A stretch of DNA of 64,000 nt from Rubinisphaera margarita (GCF_022267515.1 NZ_JAKFGB010000003.1:124001-188000), one strand, 5' to 3'; counted from the stretch's first letter, positions 26,182 through 36,740 are shown. A program made the numbers and translations. The notes: generated by a model not told the origin, from the sequence alone.

Positions 26182-27171
26182 TCAGTTCGAAGTCCCGGGT
26201 TCACTCTCGATGTTCTTACGAACCCAGGCAGCCGCCCCGCGGATGCCGGCATCATCGCCCAGCTTGGCGACGACGACCTCGGAGGCATCCCGGTAAGCCG
26301 GGAGCAGCCACTGCTTCATGCCTTCCTTGATCTTCTTGCTGAAGAAATCGGGCATCGCTTCGACAAGTCCGCCGCCGAGGACAATCCGTTCGGGGGCTAA
26401 CATATGGACAAAGCCCGCGATGCTGCGACCAAGCTGGGTGACGGCTCGAGACATGATCTCGACCACCATCGGTTCCTCTTTCTTCAATGCCTCAGCCAGA
26501 AGACCGCTCCGGATGTTGGCCAGATCCGTTCCGGCGCTCTCGGCGATTGTCGGGGCCTGTCCACGGTAGGATGCCTGGGCGATCAGCGCACTCATCGCGA
26601 GTCGGCTGGCAACCGCTTCAAGAGAGCCGGGCAGTCCGGCGGACGCGATTGGACCATCGGGCACGGTCGGAATATGTCCGATTTCCATGCACGAGATCTT
26701 CGCCCCCTGAAAGATGACCCCGTTCTGAACGAATCCGCCGCCGATCCCCGTTCCCGGGAAGACACCGAGCAGGCTTTCCGCTCCCTGGCCCGCTCCAAAC
26801 AGATATTCACCATAAACCCCGGCATCGACATCGTTGATGACCATAACCGGCTTCTTGAACTCTTTATTCAGTCGCTCAGCGACCGCGACGTTCTTCCAGC
26901 CAAGATTGGGAGCCTCAAGCAGGATGCCTTTTTTCGGCTGAATCGGACCCGGGCAGCCAATTCCGATCCCTGCGATCTCGCTCAGGGGGACGCCGGAGTT
27001 CTCCACGGCTTCATAAATGCATTTGATGATCCGTTCGATACCGGCGTCGGGACCAAGGAACCCCTTGGTCTTTTTTCGCTCTCGTCCCAGATCTCGCATC
27101 TTTTCGTCGAATACGGCGCAGAGCATCTTCGTGCCGCCGAGATCGAACCCAATCCATTTCCGTTCACTCAC
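26182..27171 (-). CDS. ROK family sugar kinase (glucokinase-like) lacking the zinc motif
   Basis: 329 residues of the ROK family. The ATP-binding GFDLGGTKMLCAVFD, the catalytic Asp segment VINDVDAGVYGEYLFGAG and GTGIGGG are intact. The zinc-binding motif of typical ROK proteins (CxCGxxGCxE) is replaced by ASAGLPGSLE, so all three Cys are gone, although the preceding EIGH His is kept. Some bacterial glucokinases, including polyphosphate-using ones in Actinobacteria, also lack these cysteines. The gene is the first of an operon with ppx and ppk1, so phosphorylation of glucose with polyphosphate as donor is a reasonable hypothesis; it is not shown by the sequence. Confidence 0.88.
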   Translation of the reverse strand: MSERKWIGFDLGGTKMLCAVFDEKMRDLGRERKKTKGFLGPDAGIERIIKCIYEAVENSGVPLSEIAGIGIGCPGPIQPKKGILLEAPNLGWKNVAVAERLNKEFKKPVMVINDVDAGVYGEYLFGAGQGAESLLGVFPGTGIGGGFVQNGVIFQGAKISCMEIGHIPTVPDGPIASAGLPGSLEAVASRLAMSALIAQASYRGQAPTIAESAGTDLANIRSGLLAEALKKEEPMVVEIMSRAVTQLGRSIAGFVHMLAPERIVLGGGLVEAMPDFFSKKIKEGMKQWLLPAYRDASEVVVAKLGDDAGIRGAAAWVRKNIESEPGTSN

Positions 27172-27918
27172 CAGGAACTCCCGTTGTCATTGCTGGAGGA
27201 ACTGCGGGCAGCCGCGGTTCCCCTTCTGAAACTGGTCCGCCATTGTTGAACACGGAATAAGTCAGGTCTGATCGCAGCTCTCGGGAAACCCGACGGGCGT
27301 GACAGATGTTCGAGCGACTTACTCATTCCGCGGCTCTGCGTCACTTATAATATCGATTCTGAGAACGGCTGTCAGTGCGACGGGAAAGATCTGCGGCCGG
27401 GGAGGCCGATTCTTCACGGAATTCAGACTTGTAAATTTGTTACGGTTCTCCGCCGGGCGTTCAGCAGGAGCAGAGCCGGTTCGTAAGTACCTAGTTTGTT
27501 GGGACTTCGGGTTTTGCCCAGCACTCCTGTGTGCACGAATCCTCTCATTTCGCCCCGCCAAACGCCTATTGACCAGTATGAGAGTTTGACTACAATCACG
27601 TTACATGGATAAACGGGAGAATTTGGAATTCTCTCTGGGAGAACATTACCACGATTTCGTGAGTGTCTGCTTTCCGAGTTGATCAGGGAGCCCATCTCGA
27701 ACGGGACAGGTGAACAGTTTGAACCGAAGGATGATCGGTTTGTTCAGTCTGTCTTCGAAATCATGGTCAAATCAATGGAATGACGTGACCTGGCGGTTGG
27801 CCCATCTTCGTGCCAATCGCTCTCTGGCAAGAACTCTTCCTCGCGATGCCCTCGCACCTGCCTTGCACGCGGGGAAGATCAATGATGCTTGCCATGTCCA
27901 CAAAAAGGATGGAGCGAC
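27172..27918. other. Large divergent intergenic region
   Basis: A 747-bp gap between the leftward polyphosphate operon and the rightward response regulator. It holds a promoter-like sequence at 27569-27596 pointing to the regulator and leaves an unusually long leader of about 316 bases. Short open frames on both strands have no recognisable content. A regulatory RNA or small peptide inside the leader cannot be excluded. Confidence 0.4.
27569..27596 (+). promoter_or_regulatory. Putative sigma70-type promoter for the response regulator
   Basis: TTGACC (27569-27574), a 16-bp spacer and TACAAT (27591-27596) match the housekeeping promoter consensus well. The nearest downstream gene is the response regulator at 27919. 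Confidence 0.45.
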
Positions 27919-28497
27919 ATGAAGACTGTATTTACGACGGGTGAAGCAGCGAAGATCTGCAAGGTTAGCCAGCAGACGATCATTCGTTGCTTCGATTCCG
28001 GCCAGCTGAAAGGATTTCGGGTCCCCGGCTCCAAGTTTCGCCGTATTCCGCGGGACGTGCTCTTCAAGTTCATGCGGGAAAATGGCATCCCGACGGACGC
28101 CCTTGAGAGCGGAAAACGCAAAGCCCTGGTGGTCGACGACGATCAGGAACTGGTAGAACTGATTCGCGATGTCCTCGAATCGGATGGCCGATTCGAAGTC
28201 CGCGTCGCCAACAACGGGTTCGACGCCGGTATGATGGTTAAAGAGTACCATCCGGATGTGATTGTCCTGGATGTGATGCTCCCGGATATTAATGGCAAAG
28301 AAGTCTGTCAGCGGGTTCGCAGCGACTCCAGCATGGACGATGTTCGGATCATCTGCATCAGCGGGATGGTCGAACGCGAGAAGATCGAAGAACTCAAGGA
28401 AGCCGGTGCCAACGACTTCCTGCAGAAGCCGTTCGACGTGGAAACTCTGATGAACCGCGTCTGCAAGCTTCTCGATGTGGAACCGGTCGGCGTTTAA
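27919..28497 (+). CDS. Response regulator with N-terminal excisionase-type HTH
   Basis: 192 residues from the ATG at 27919, preceded by GGAG. Residues 1-55 form a MerR/excisionase-like helix-turn-helix (FTTGEAAKICKVSQQTIIRC, RRIPRDVLFKFM). Residues 68-185 are a receiver domain with the acidic pocket Asp73-75, the phospho-acceptor Asp118 (VIVLDVMLPD), Ser148 and Lys170 (FLQKPFD). DNA-binding N-terminal to the receiver is the reverse of the common order and is characteristic of planctomycetes and relatives. A histidine kinase gene follows directly, so they probably form a two-component pair. The target genes are unknown. Confidence 0.9.
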   Translation: MKTVFTTGEAAKICKVSQQTIIRCFDSGQLKGFRVPGSKFRRIPRDVLFKFMRENGIPTDALESGKRKALVVDDDQELVELIRDVLESDGRFEVRVANNGFDAGMMVKEYHPDVIVLDVMLPDINGKEVCQRVRSDSSMDDVRIICISGMVEREKIEELKEAGANDFLQKPFDVETLMNRVCKLLDVEPVGV

Positions 28498-28525
28498 CGC
28501 CGGTTGTTCTCCAATAACGAATCAG

Positions 28526-28554
28526 GCCGCACTCCAGTCAGTGCGGCTTTTTTT
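28526..28554 (+). terminator. Terminator hairpin between regulator and kinase genes
   Basis: An 8-bp stem GCCGCACT/AGTGCGGC (28526-28548) is followed by seven Ts ending at 28554. It lies 29 bp after the regulator stop and abuts the first possible ATG of the kinase gene (28555). It could act as full terminator or as an attenuator. Confidence 0.8.
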
Positions 28555-28566
28555 ATGGAAAACGGA

Positions 28567-29301
28567 ATGGAATCGGGTGGCGACAACAGGACCAGCGAGA
28601 CGCTGACCCCGGATGCACGGCATTTGGCGGCGCTGATGCAGTTCAGCGCCGCCGCCGGCCACGAGATCAACAATCCTCTGGCTGTCATTCTTGGCCGTGT
28701 TTATCTCCTGTTGAAAGACGAAGCCGATCCCGTCCGTCGTCAGTCGCTGGAAACGATCGCCGGACAGGCCGGACGTATCCGGGATATGATCGGCGACGTC
28801 ATGCTCTTCGCCGATCCGCCTCCGCCGGATCCCGTTGAACTTGACGCGACACAAATTGTCCGCGAAGTGATGGATCGGCAGCAGAAAATCGCCCGGCAGC
28901 AATACGGCCGCACGCCCGAGATCGAACTCAAAGCCGACAAATCGATCTCAGTTCATGCGGATCGCGATCAGTTCGCGACCGTCGTGGGGGAGTTGCTGAG
29001 AAATGCTTTGCATCCCACTGTTGAAGCTGATCACATCACCGTGCATCTCACTGCTGACGAGGAATCGCTGCATTTGCAGATTTCTGACAACGGCCGCGGA
29101 ATGTCGGAGGAAGAGCGTCAGCATCTTTTTGACCCGTTCTACTCAGGCCGCCAGGCTGGCCGCGGACTGGGCTTTGGGCTCTCGAAAGCGTGGCAGTTTG
29201 CCCGTATGCACGGCGCCAACATCGAAGCTCGCTCTGCAAACCGCGAGGCGGAGACGGAAACCGAATTCCGCGTTCTCTGGCCACGCGTGTTCCCGCAGTA
29301 G
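28567..29301 (+). CDS. Sensor histidine kinase
   Basis: About 244 residues from the ATG at 28567; an ATG at 28555 would begin right at the terminator T-tract, while the later one has GGAAAACGGA before it. The HisKA dimerisation box SAAAGHEINNPLAVILGR holds the phospho-accepting His32. The HATPase domain follows with the N box (VVGELLRNALHP), G1 (ISDNGRGMS), F box (LFDPFYSG) and G2 (GRGLGFGLS). No sensor domain or membrane helix is present, so the kinase is cytoplasmic and probably gets its signal from a partner. The preceding response regulator gene is the obvious cognate. Confidence 0.88.
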   Translation: MESGGDNRTSETLTPDARHLAALMQFSAAAGHEINNPLAVILGRVYLLLKDEADPVRRQSLETIAGQAGRIRDMIGDVMLFADPPPPDPVELDATQIVREVMDRQQKIARQQYGRTPEIELKADKSISVHADRDQFATVVGELLRNALHPTVEADHITVHLTADEESLHLQISDNGRGMSEEERQHLFDPFYSGRQAGRGLGFGLSKAWQFARMHGANIEARSANREAETETEFRVLWPRVFPQ

Positions 29302-29494
29302 CCATTGTCTACATGCGGTCGCATTGCCGTCTCAGCAGTCTCGGCGTTGATGGCCTTTGATTTTTTCAGCAGTGAACGGCCGTGATTGGTTGATCGTATC
29401 GGCACCAGTTGATCAGAATGGTGGAAATTCGTCCAAACGCCACGCGAGGCGTCTGGCGTCGACCACGTTACTGATCGCTGAGGAAAGACCGACC

Positions 29495-29851
29495 ATGTTC
29501 AAAAAATGCTCTGCTGTTGTCCCCGTCTGTCTCGCTGCCTGCCTGCTAGCTTCGACTGCCATCTCCCAGACGATGCCCGCCAGGCCCGACGAAGGAACCC
29601 GTCGGAGTGGTAACCGTCTGCCGAATCACTACGGCAAGCTCGGCTTGAGCGATGAGCAGCGGGAGAAGATCTATTCGATCCAGTCCGACTATCGCTCGAA
29701 GATTCAGTCCCTGTTGCAGGAACTCGAAGATCTTCGCGACGAACAGAGCCTGCAGATTCAGTCAGTACTCACGGAGACGCAGCGGGTGGAACTGAACAAG
29801 CATCTCGAAGAAGCCCGCCAGCGACGGCAGACGGCGTCGAATAACCGCTGA
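29495..29851 (+). CDS. Small periplasmic protein, Spy/CpxP (LTxxQ)-like
   Basis: 118 residues from the ATG at 29495. A signal peptide (MFKKCSAVVPVCLAACLLAS, cleaved after about residue 24) is followed by a helical, charged segment with LGLSDEQREKIYSIQSDYRSK and VLTETQRVELNKHLEEARQRR, a pattern like the LTxxQ motifs of Spy/CpxP envelope chaperones. A periplasmic chaperone or stress-sensing role is inferred from that resemblance. It is followed by its own terminator and is separate from the kinase gene upstream. Confidence 0.72.
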   Translation: MFKKCSAVVPVCLAACLLASTAISQTMPARPDEGTRRSGNRLPNHYGKLGLSDEQREKIYSIQSDYRSKIQSLLQELEDLRDEQSLQIQSVLTETQRVELNKHLEEARQRRQTASNNR

Positions 29852-29903
29852 CAACTGCGGACGTTTTGCATCGGCCGAGCCGATCGCTACATTACGGGTT
29901 GAC

Positions 29904-29945
29904 GTCGACTTCGCATGGGAACACCCGGCGAAGTCGACTTTATTT
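29904..29945 (+). terminator. Rho-independent terminator of the Spy-like gene
   Basis: An 11-bp perfect stem, GTCGACTTCGC (29904-29914) with GCGAAGTCGAC (29928-29938), is followed by TTTATTT. It lies 52 bp after the stop codon of the Spy-like gene. Confidence 0.8.
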
Positions 29946-29980
29946 AGCCTCGCTCCAACTTCATCTTCCGCAGGTTCGAC

Positions 29981-31261
29981 ATGAGTGAATCCCTGGTCCA
30001 GAGACTGTTCGACGAACTCGAAGCCCTTCCGCTGATTGATCCCCATACGCACATCAATCCCCACGCGGCTGCTTCGAAGAACCTCGCCGACATCATGGGA
30101 TATCACTACTACACGGAACTGGCTCACTCGGCTGGACTGGCGAAAGAGAAGATCGAAGAGCCCGGCATCTCCCCGAAGGAGAAAGTCGGCCGACTTATCC
30201 CCAAGCTGAGCACGATCGAGAACACCGCTCAGTACTCGTGGCTGCTCGAGATTTGTCAGGAATTCTTCGGCTTCAAAGAGGACCGGATCACCGTCGATAA
30301 CTGGGAGAAGCTCTACGATCAGGCCGACCAGGTGCTCGGCCAGTCCGACTGGGAGCAACAGGTGCTCAAGAAGTCTGGCCTGGAACAGGTTTACCTGACC
30401 AACGACTTCGACGATGCTCTGACCGGGTTCGATACCAATCTCTATGTTCCCTGCCTGCGAACCGACGATCTCGTGTTCCACCTTGGCAAATCCGAAGTTC
30501 GCGAACGACTGGCCAAGGCGACCGATCGGGAACTGGGAACGATCGAAGACGTTCAGGCGGCCATTCGCGATCTGTTCACTCACTTCACGAAAAACGGGGC
30601 TCGGGCCTGTGCCATTTCGCTGCCGCCAGACTTCTCGCCCACACTGGTTTCAGCGAACACCGTCGCCGCGTCCTGGCTGCGCCTCGGCAACGGCGAAAAG
30701 CTGAGTGACTGCGAGAGCCGGGAACTGAGCCAGTTCATCTTCTGGCAACTGGCCGAGAACTGCTCCGTGTTCAACCTGCCGTTCGACCTGATGATTGGCG
30801 TGAACCGTCGTGTCTACGAAGATGGCGTTTTCCAGGGACAGGACCTGTACGACAAGCGGACTTCGCTGATTCAGTATCGTCAGCTGTTCAACAGCTTTCC
30901 GCGGGTCAAGTTCCCGATCTCGGTGCTGACGACGACCAGTAATCAGGAACTGGTCAGTTACGCCTGGATCTTCCCGAACGTGATCGCCAACGGTCACTGG
31001 TGGTACTCAAATACGCCGCCGTACATCGAATCCGATTGCCGGACTCGCCTGACAGCCATTCCGCAGACCAAATATGTCGGCTACTACAGCGATATGTACA
31101 AGCTGGAGTTCGCCTTGCCCAAGTTTCGGATGTACCGCCGCATTCTCGCCAGGGTGCTCGCACAGGACTTCGTTCAGGATCGGGGTTGGTCGGAGAGCCG
31201 GGCTCTCGATCTCGGCAAACTGGTGCTTCGCGGAAATGTCGAGTCAATTTTCGGAGGCTGA
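29981..31261 (+). CDS. Uronate isomerase-like amidohydrolase-superfamily protein
   Basis: 426 residues. The N-terminal PLIDPHTHINPH is the metal-binding HxH of the amidohydrolase fold, and the internal segments FNLPFDLMIGVNRRVY and ANGHWWYSNTP match the UxaC (glucuronate/galacturonate isomerase) family. Classical UxaC has about 470 residues. UxaC opens the uronic acid degradation pathway by converting glucuronate to fructuronate. No other uronate gene is next to it here, although an L-fuconate dehydratase-like gene lies at 61.8-63.1 kb. The enzyme class is likely; the substrate is not certain. Confidence 0.75.
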   Translation: MSESLVQRLFDELEALPLIDPHTHINPHAAASKNLADIMGYHYYTELAHSAGLAKEKIEEPGISPKEKVGRLIPKLSTIENTAQYSWLLEICQEFFGFKEDRITVDNWEKLYDQADQVLGQSDWEQQVLKKSGLEQVYLTNDFDDALTGFDTNLYVPCLRTDDLVFHLGKSEVRERLAKATDRELGTIEDVQAAIRDLFTHFTKNGARACAISLPPDFSPTLVSANTVAASWLRLGNGEKLSDCESRELSQFIFWQLAENCSVFNLPFDLMIGVNRRVYEDGVFQGQDLYDKRTSLIQYRQLFNSFPRVKFPISVLTTTSNQELVSYAWIFPNVIANGHWWYSNTPPYIESDCRTRLTAIPQTKYVGYYSDMYKLEFALPKFRMYRRILARVLAQDFVQDRGWSESRALDLGKLVLRGNVESIFGG

Positions 31262-31762
31262 GATCCGATGACGACGAGTACGCCCCGGCCACCCCGGTTG
31301 CTACAGCCGGGGTGGCAAAGTCGCAGGCAGGGCAGGGGGAGATCGTCGTCGAATCAGCAGCTGTTGCAGACAGCGTCGGGGCTGACAGAAGAGCAATCGA
31401 GGCAACCAGCGCTTCGACTCGGAGACTGCTCCTGCCTACAATTTCAGCGAGTGAGAACGCCGCAGGCGGGATGAAAAGTCACTCATAAAACAGTCTTTTC
31501 CTCTTTTCACAGCGCAGGCACATCGTTAAGATTCCGCCTGAATCCTCCGATTTGACGGGCAACGTACGGACTGACGCCCCTGTGAACAGGGAGCTGTTGA
31601 AGAGGGTTCACTGCCACGAGATGCTTGCTGTGTGACCACGATCGAACGCGCTGTCGATCGCAGAGCCCGCTAAGCTGTCCCGCCCACGCGGGAACACCTT
31701 ATTTTCCAGGCTGAGAGTCGGCCGGAATGTTTTAACACTCAGGGATTATTGTTTACGGAACC
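31262..31762. other. Intergenic region upstream of fusA
   Basis: A 501-bp gap. It begins with an REP-like hairpin (31289-31315, 9-bp perfect stem) and contains a second short palindrome near 31680. The promoter of fusA should be in the last 150 bp; I could not define it. No coding region is convincing. Confidence 0.4.
31289..31315. repeat. REP-like palindrome
   Basis: CCACCCCGG (31289-31297) and CCGGGGTGG (31307-31315) form a perfect 9-bp stem. It follows the uronate isomerase-like gene but lacks a T-tract, so it is closer to the intergenic palindromes seen elsewhere in the window than to a terminator. Confidence 0.5.
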
Positions 31763-33910
<2,148 letters not shown>

Positions 33911-34030
33911 GCCCTGTTCGGCTTTGGTCGAAACGCGAGGTGACCAGCCTCGCTCCGGTGTCGCTCACTGAGCCATCATCGGCCTGACGATCAAAACCCA
34001 GAAGCTGAAAGATTCCGTTCAACGGAGAAA

Positions 34031-34061
34031 GCCGCGTACATCAGTACGCGGCTTTTTTTTT
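34031..34061 (+). terminator. Rho-independent terminator of fusA
   Basis: A 9-bp perfect stem GCCGCGTAC/GTACGCGGC (34031-34052) followed by nine Ts. It is 120 bp past the fusA stop. Confidence 0.9.
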
Positions 34062-34157
34062 CGTGTGTGGTCTGATCAAAACGACATCTCATGTTGCTGC
34101 CGAAGACTCCGGTTGGAGTTGCACATTCGGCTTCCGCACGACAACATATCTCTCACC

Positions 34158-35003
34158 ATGCCGCACCACAACATTGAGCAAATCACCCGCTGGATTGAGA
34201 CGGCCTGTCTCTGGGAAGTTGCCGCTCCGAAGGCGGGAAACGTGCATCCACAGGCCAGCTTCAGCGACCTGACGCACAACGACTTCGTTCGCTCCGCCCG
34301 GATCACGGCGTTTATGCTGGCCCGCTCTCATCGCGGCGTCGGACGGGCGATTCTCGACACCAGCAAAGCCGTCCGCCTGCAGGTCGGGAAGAACACCAAT
34401 CTCGGCATCATCCTGCTGCTGGCGCCGTTGCTGACCGCCGCCCAGGAAGGACCCATCGAGGCGAGTATTTCCGATGTGATCGACCGCATGACTGTCGAAG
34501 ACTCGAAGCAGGTTTACGAGGCGATCCGCACCGCCCGCCCGGGGGGGATGGGCGAGGTGGCTAACCAGGATGTCTCTCAGGAGCCAACCGCACCCATTCG
34601 CGAGATCATGCAACTGGCCGCTGACCGCGATCTGATCGCCCGCCAGTACGCGAACAGCTTCGCGGACGTGCTCGGCTTCGGAAGCGAACGCCTTCAACAG
34701 TGGTGGACCCGCTGTCCTGAATCACGAGAGACCGCGATCATCGGTCTGCATCTCGACTGGATGGCCAACTATCCCGACTCTCTAATCGAACGAAAATGCG
34801 GCCGCGCAACCGCTGAAGAAGTGAGCCGCAAGGCCTCCGCACTCCTGGAAGCCGGCTGGCCGGAGGCACCGGAATCCGCGGAAGCCTTCACGGAATTCGA
34901 TACCTGGCTTCGCAGCGACGGTAACCGCCTGAACCCCGGGACCTCAGCCGACCTGGTAGCCGCGTGCCTGTTTGTGGGATTGTGCGAAGACACGATTCGC
35001 TAA
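34158..35003 (+). CDS. CitG-like triphosphoribosyl-dephospho-CoA synthase family protein
   Basis: 281 residues from the ATG at 34158. Family blocks include CLWEVAAPKAGNVHP, FVRSARITAFML, the glycine-containing NTNLGIILLLAPLL and RPGGMGEVANQDV. CitG makes the triphosphoribosyl dephospho-CoA precursor of citrate lyase's prosthetic group, but no citrate lyase gene lies nearby. In bacteria with tetrahydromethanopterin-linked C1 metabolism, which includes many planctomycetes, CitG-like proteins are found with methanopterin biosynthesis genes. A pterin-biosynthesis-like gene follows on the same strand, which favours that second context. The family is likely, the pathway is an inference. Confidence 0.75.
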   Translation: MPHHNIEQITRWIETACLWEVAAPKAGNVHPQASFSDLTHNDFVRSARITAFMLARSHRGVGRAILDTSKAVRLQVGKNTNLGIILLLAPLLTAAQEGPIEASISDVIDRMTVEDSKQVYEAIRTARPGGMGEVANQDVSQEPTAPIREIMQLAADRDLIARQYANSFADVLGFGSERLQQWWTRCPESRETAIIGLHLDWMANYPDSLIERKCGRATAEEVSRKASALLEAGWPEAPESAEAFTEFDTWLRSDGNRLNPGTSADLVAACLFVGLCEDTIR

Positions 35004-35029
35004 ACTTTACGGCAGGCCCTACCCCCAAC

Positions 35030-35181
35030 CGTAGCGGCGGCATCCTGCCGCCGAATGCGTGTCATTCTGGAACAGATAGGCGGCGCCGACGATTGCGTTG
35101 CTGCTGCGAAAAGCTGGTTGATTGACCTGCTTCACAAACGCGAGAGCCAAGTCTATTCGCCGGCAGGATGCCGCCGCTACG
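35030..35181. repeat. Intergenic element with inverted-repeat ends
   Basis: A 152-bp segment with 28-bp inverted ends (CGTAGCGGCGGCATCCTGCC and onward at 35030-35057; its reverse complement, two mismatches, at 35154-35181). The same end sequences bound the element at 6212-6375, but the internal parts are unrelated. It lies between the CitG-like and PTPS-like genes. Confidence 0.75.
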
Positions 35182-35262
35182 AGGCGGTTCATTGAACCGT
35201 CGACCGATTACGTCTGCCTCCGGCATCCTCCTCTTTCGAACTCTCAAGCAAGACCCTCTGAC

Positions 35263-35757
35263 ATGCCTCAGCCATCCTTCCGCGTTCGGGTGACCAAAGA
35301 CCATCTGGTTTTCAGTGCCGCTCACTTTATTACGTTCAACGGCAACATCTGCGAACGGCTGCACGGGCATAACTGGCGGGTCGCCGTGGAAGTCACCGGG
35401 GGACTGGATGAGAATCGATATGTTTTCGACTTCATCGCTCTCCGGGATGCGACGCAGAATCTCGTGAATGAACTCGATCATCGGGTGCTGTTGCCCGAGT
35501 CGCATCCGATGATCCGGGTCACCGATCATGGTCACGAGGTTGAAGCAACATTCGAAGAACGACGGTGGATCTTCCCTCGAGAAGACGCCGTTATTCTGCC
35601 GGTGCAGAATACGACCGCTGAAGAGATTGCGCAGTGGATGGTTCAGCGGCTGGTTGATGACGTCATAAAAAAACATCGACACGAACTGCAGAGCGTTCGT
35701 GTCGATGTTGAAGAGAACTTCGGCCAGTGGGCTCAGTGTGAATTACAGCTCCCGTAG
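35263..35757 (+). CDS. 6-pyruvoyl-tetrahydropterin synthase / QueD family protein
   Basis: 164 residues from the ATG at 35263. The zinc ligands are visible as His in FSAAHF and the pair in ERLHGHNW, with the acidic/His part of the active site in LDHRVLLP and the later NTTAEEIAQWMV segment, all typical of the PTPS/QueD fold. The classical enzymes convert dihydroneopterin triphosphate to 6-pyruvoyl-tetrahydropterin or make queuosine precursor (QueD). Here the CitG-like neighbour and the absence of other queuosine genes nearby leave open whether the product serves pterin or queuosine synthesis. queA lies 22 kb away. Confidence 0.8.
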   Translation: MPQPSFRVRVTKDHLVFSAAHFITFNGNICERLHGHNWRVAVEVTGGLDENRYVFDFIALRDATQNLVNELDHRVLLPESHPMIRVTDHGHEVEATFEERRWIFPREDAVILPVQNTTAEEIAQWMVQRLVDDVIKKHRHELQSVRVDVEENFGQWAQCELQLP

Positions 35758-35854
35758 GAGCTGGTGCGAGGTGCACTTTAGTGGACTCAACCTGAGAGGT
35801 GGTGTCAGTGTCAGGCGATGAGTCGGGTCTTCACTGGCCCGGCCGGAGTGCTTG

Positions 35855-35946
35855 GAGCAGTGTACTTTTTGGTGTGACCGTCCGGTCCGCGAAAGATGCA
35901 GCGTTTCAGGCGATTCAACGCTCATTCGCGGATAGACGGTAGAGCG
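35855..35946. repeat. 92-bp dispersed repeat, copy A
   Basis: This copy matches 39347-39438 over 92 bp with 6 mismatches and no gaps. Inside it, AGCGTT and AACGCT can pair around an 11-base loop, and GCGAA/TTCGC can extend the stem, so the repeat could fold as RNA. It lies between the PTPS-like gene and the Flp-like gene. Confidence 0.85.
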
Positions 35947-35953
35947 ATTCGCT

Positions 35954-36262
35954 CTAGTAGTTTTCCGGGGTCGGTCTGACATCGCAGGTCACATCGCAGC
36001 TGTCGTCGCACTGATCCCATTCGTCGTTGTAGGTGCTGCCAGCGATGCTTCCCTTGTGACCGGCGGTCCCGTTGTAGGCGAAGTTCTGATTGATGCTGCC
36101 GAAGGCGGCTCCGACGTCTTCGAGCTCCTGATTGACGTTGAAGGCGACTTCCGAAAGTCCAACGACCATTCCCAGGACACAGATGGTGGCGACCAGGACC
36201 AGTTCAGCCGAGATGATGAAGCCAGCTTCGTCGTTGTACAGAGCGTTGATGATGTTCGTCAT
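35954..36262 (-). CDS. Flp-like small pilin
   Basis: 102 residues from the ATG at 36262, with GGAG 13 bases upstream. The N-terminus MTNIINALYNDEAGFIISAE, followed by a hydrophobic helix LVLVATICVLGMVVGL, resembles Flp/TadE-type prepilins: a short leader ending in Gly-Phe, with Glu a few residues after. The C-terminal part has several Cys residues (WDQCDDSCDVTCDV) that may form disulfides or bind metal. Planctomycetes carry many such proteins, usually of unknown assembly. No tad secretion genes are nearby. Confidence 0.75.
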   Translation of the reverse strand: MTNIINALYNDEAGFIISAELVLVATICVLGMVVGLSEVAFNVNQELEDVGAAFGSINQNFAYNGTAGHKGSIAGSTYNDEWDQCDDSCDVTCDVRPTPENY

Positions 36263-36740
36263 TGTTGTGGTCTCCAGAAGGTGTTTATTCGAAGTGTGGT
36301 GGTTGTTTGGTGAAGGGAGATAAAGCAGGCAGTGTGCCAGTCCCGCCGCCGCTCGGACGAGAGCTGCGGAAATCCCCATCGCGTTGGGATTCTAAGTTCC
36401 TTCTGTAAAGCTATTTAGGACAAATCGAAAAACTGTAACGAATCGTTGACAGTCCGCTTACAGCCGGCTCAGGCGATGTTGTGCTTTATCCACACCCAGC
36501 ATCCGCGCCGTTGTCGGCGCGATGTAACTCACCGTGTAGTAACGGCTTAAGTCCACGTTTTCGAAAAACAACGTGTTGCCGTCGCACCACACGGCGACCC
36601 CTGCCCTCGGGCACGCGAACCGAAGCCTGAAAAAATCTGGAAACATGTCCCGAGACGGTCGATGGGGCAGAGTCCCGTTCGACTGAGTTTGAGATGCGTG
36701 AAGCTCACGAGTGCCCCGAACTCTTTAGAAGGAATCTGTA
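36263..36740. other. Intergenic region with a remnant coding fragment
   Basis: A 478-bp gap between the Flp-like gene and the VOC-family gene. It carries the fragment described at 36458-36646 and a short leader to each side. No complete gene is present. Confidence 0.4.
36458..36646 (-). pseudogene. Possible remnant of an alkaline phosphatase-superfamily gene (C-terminal end)
   Basis: The 62-codon minus-strand frame ends in YYTVSYIAPTTARMLGVDKA, which resembles the C-terminal IAPTIARLLGV block of type I phosphodiesterase / alkaline phosphatase-superfamily proteins. No upstream coding sequence of such a protein exists in the window, so a complete gene is not possible. It may be a decayed gene tail. 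The match is short and the call is tentative. Confidence 0.35.
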
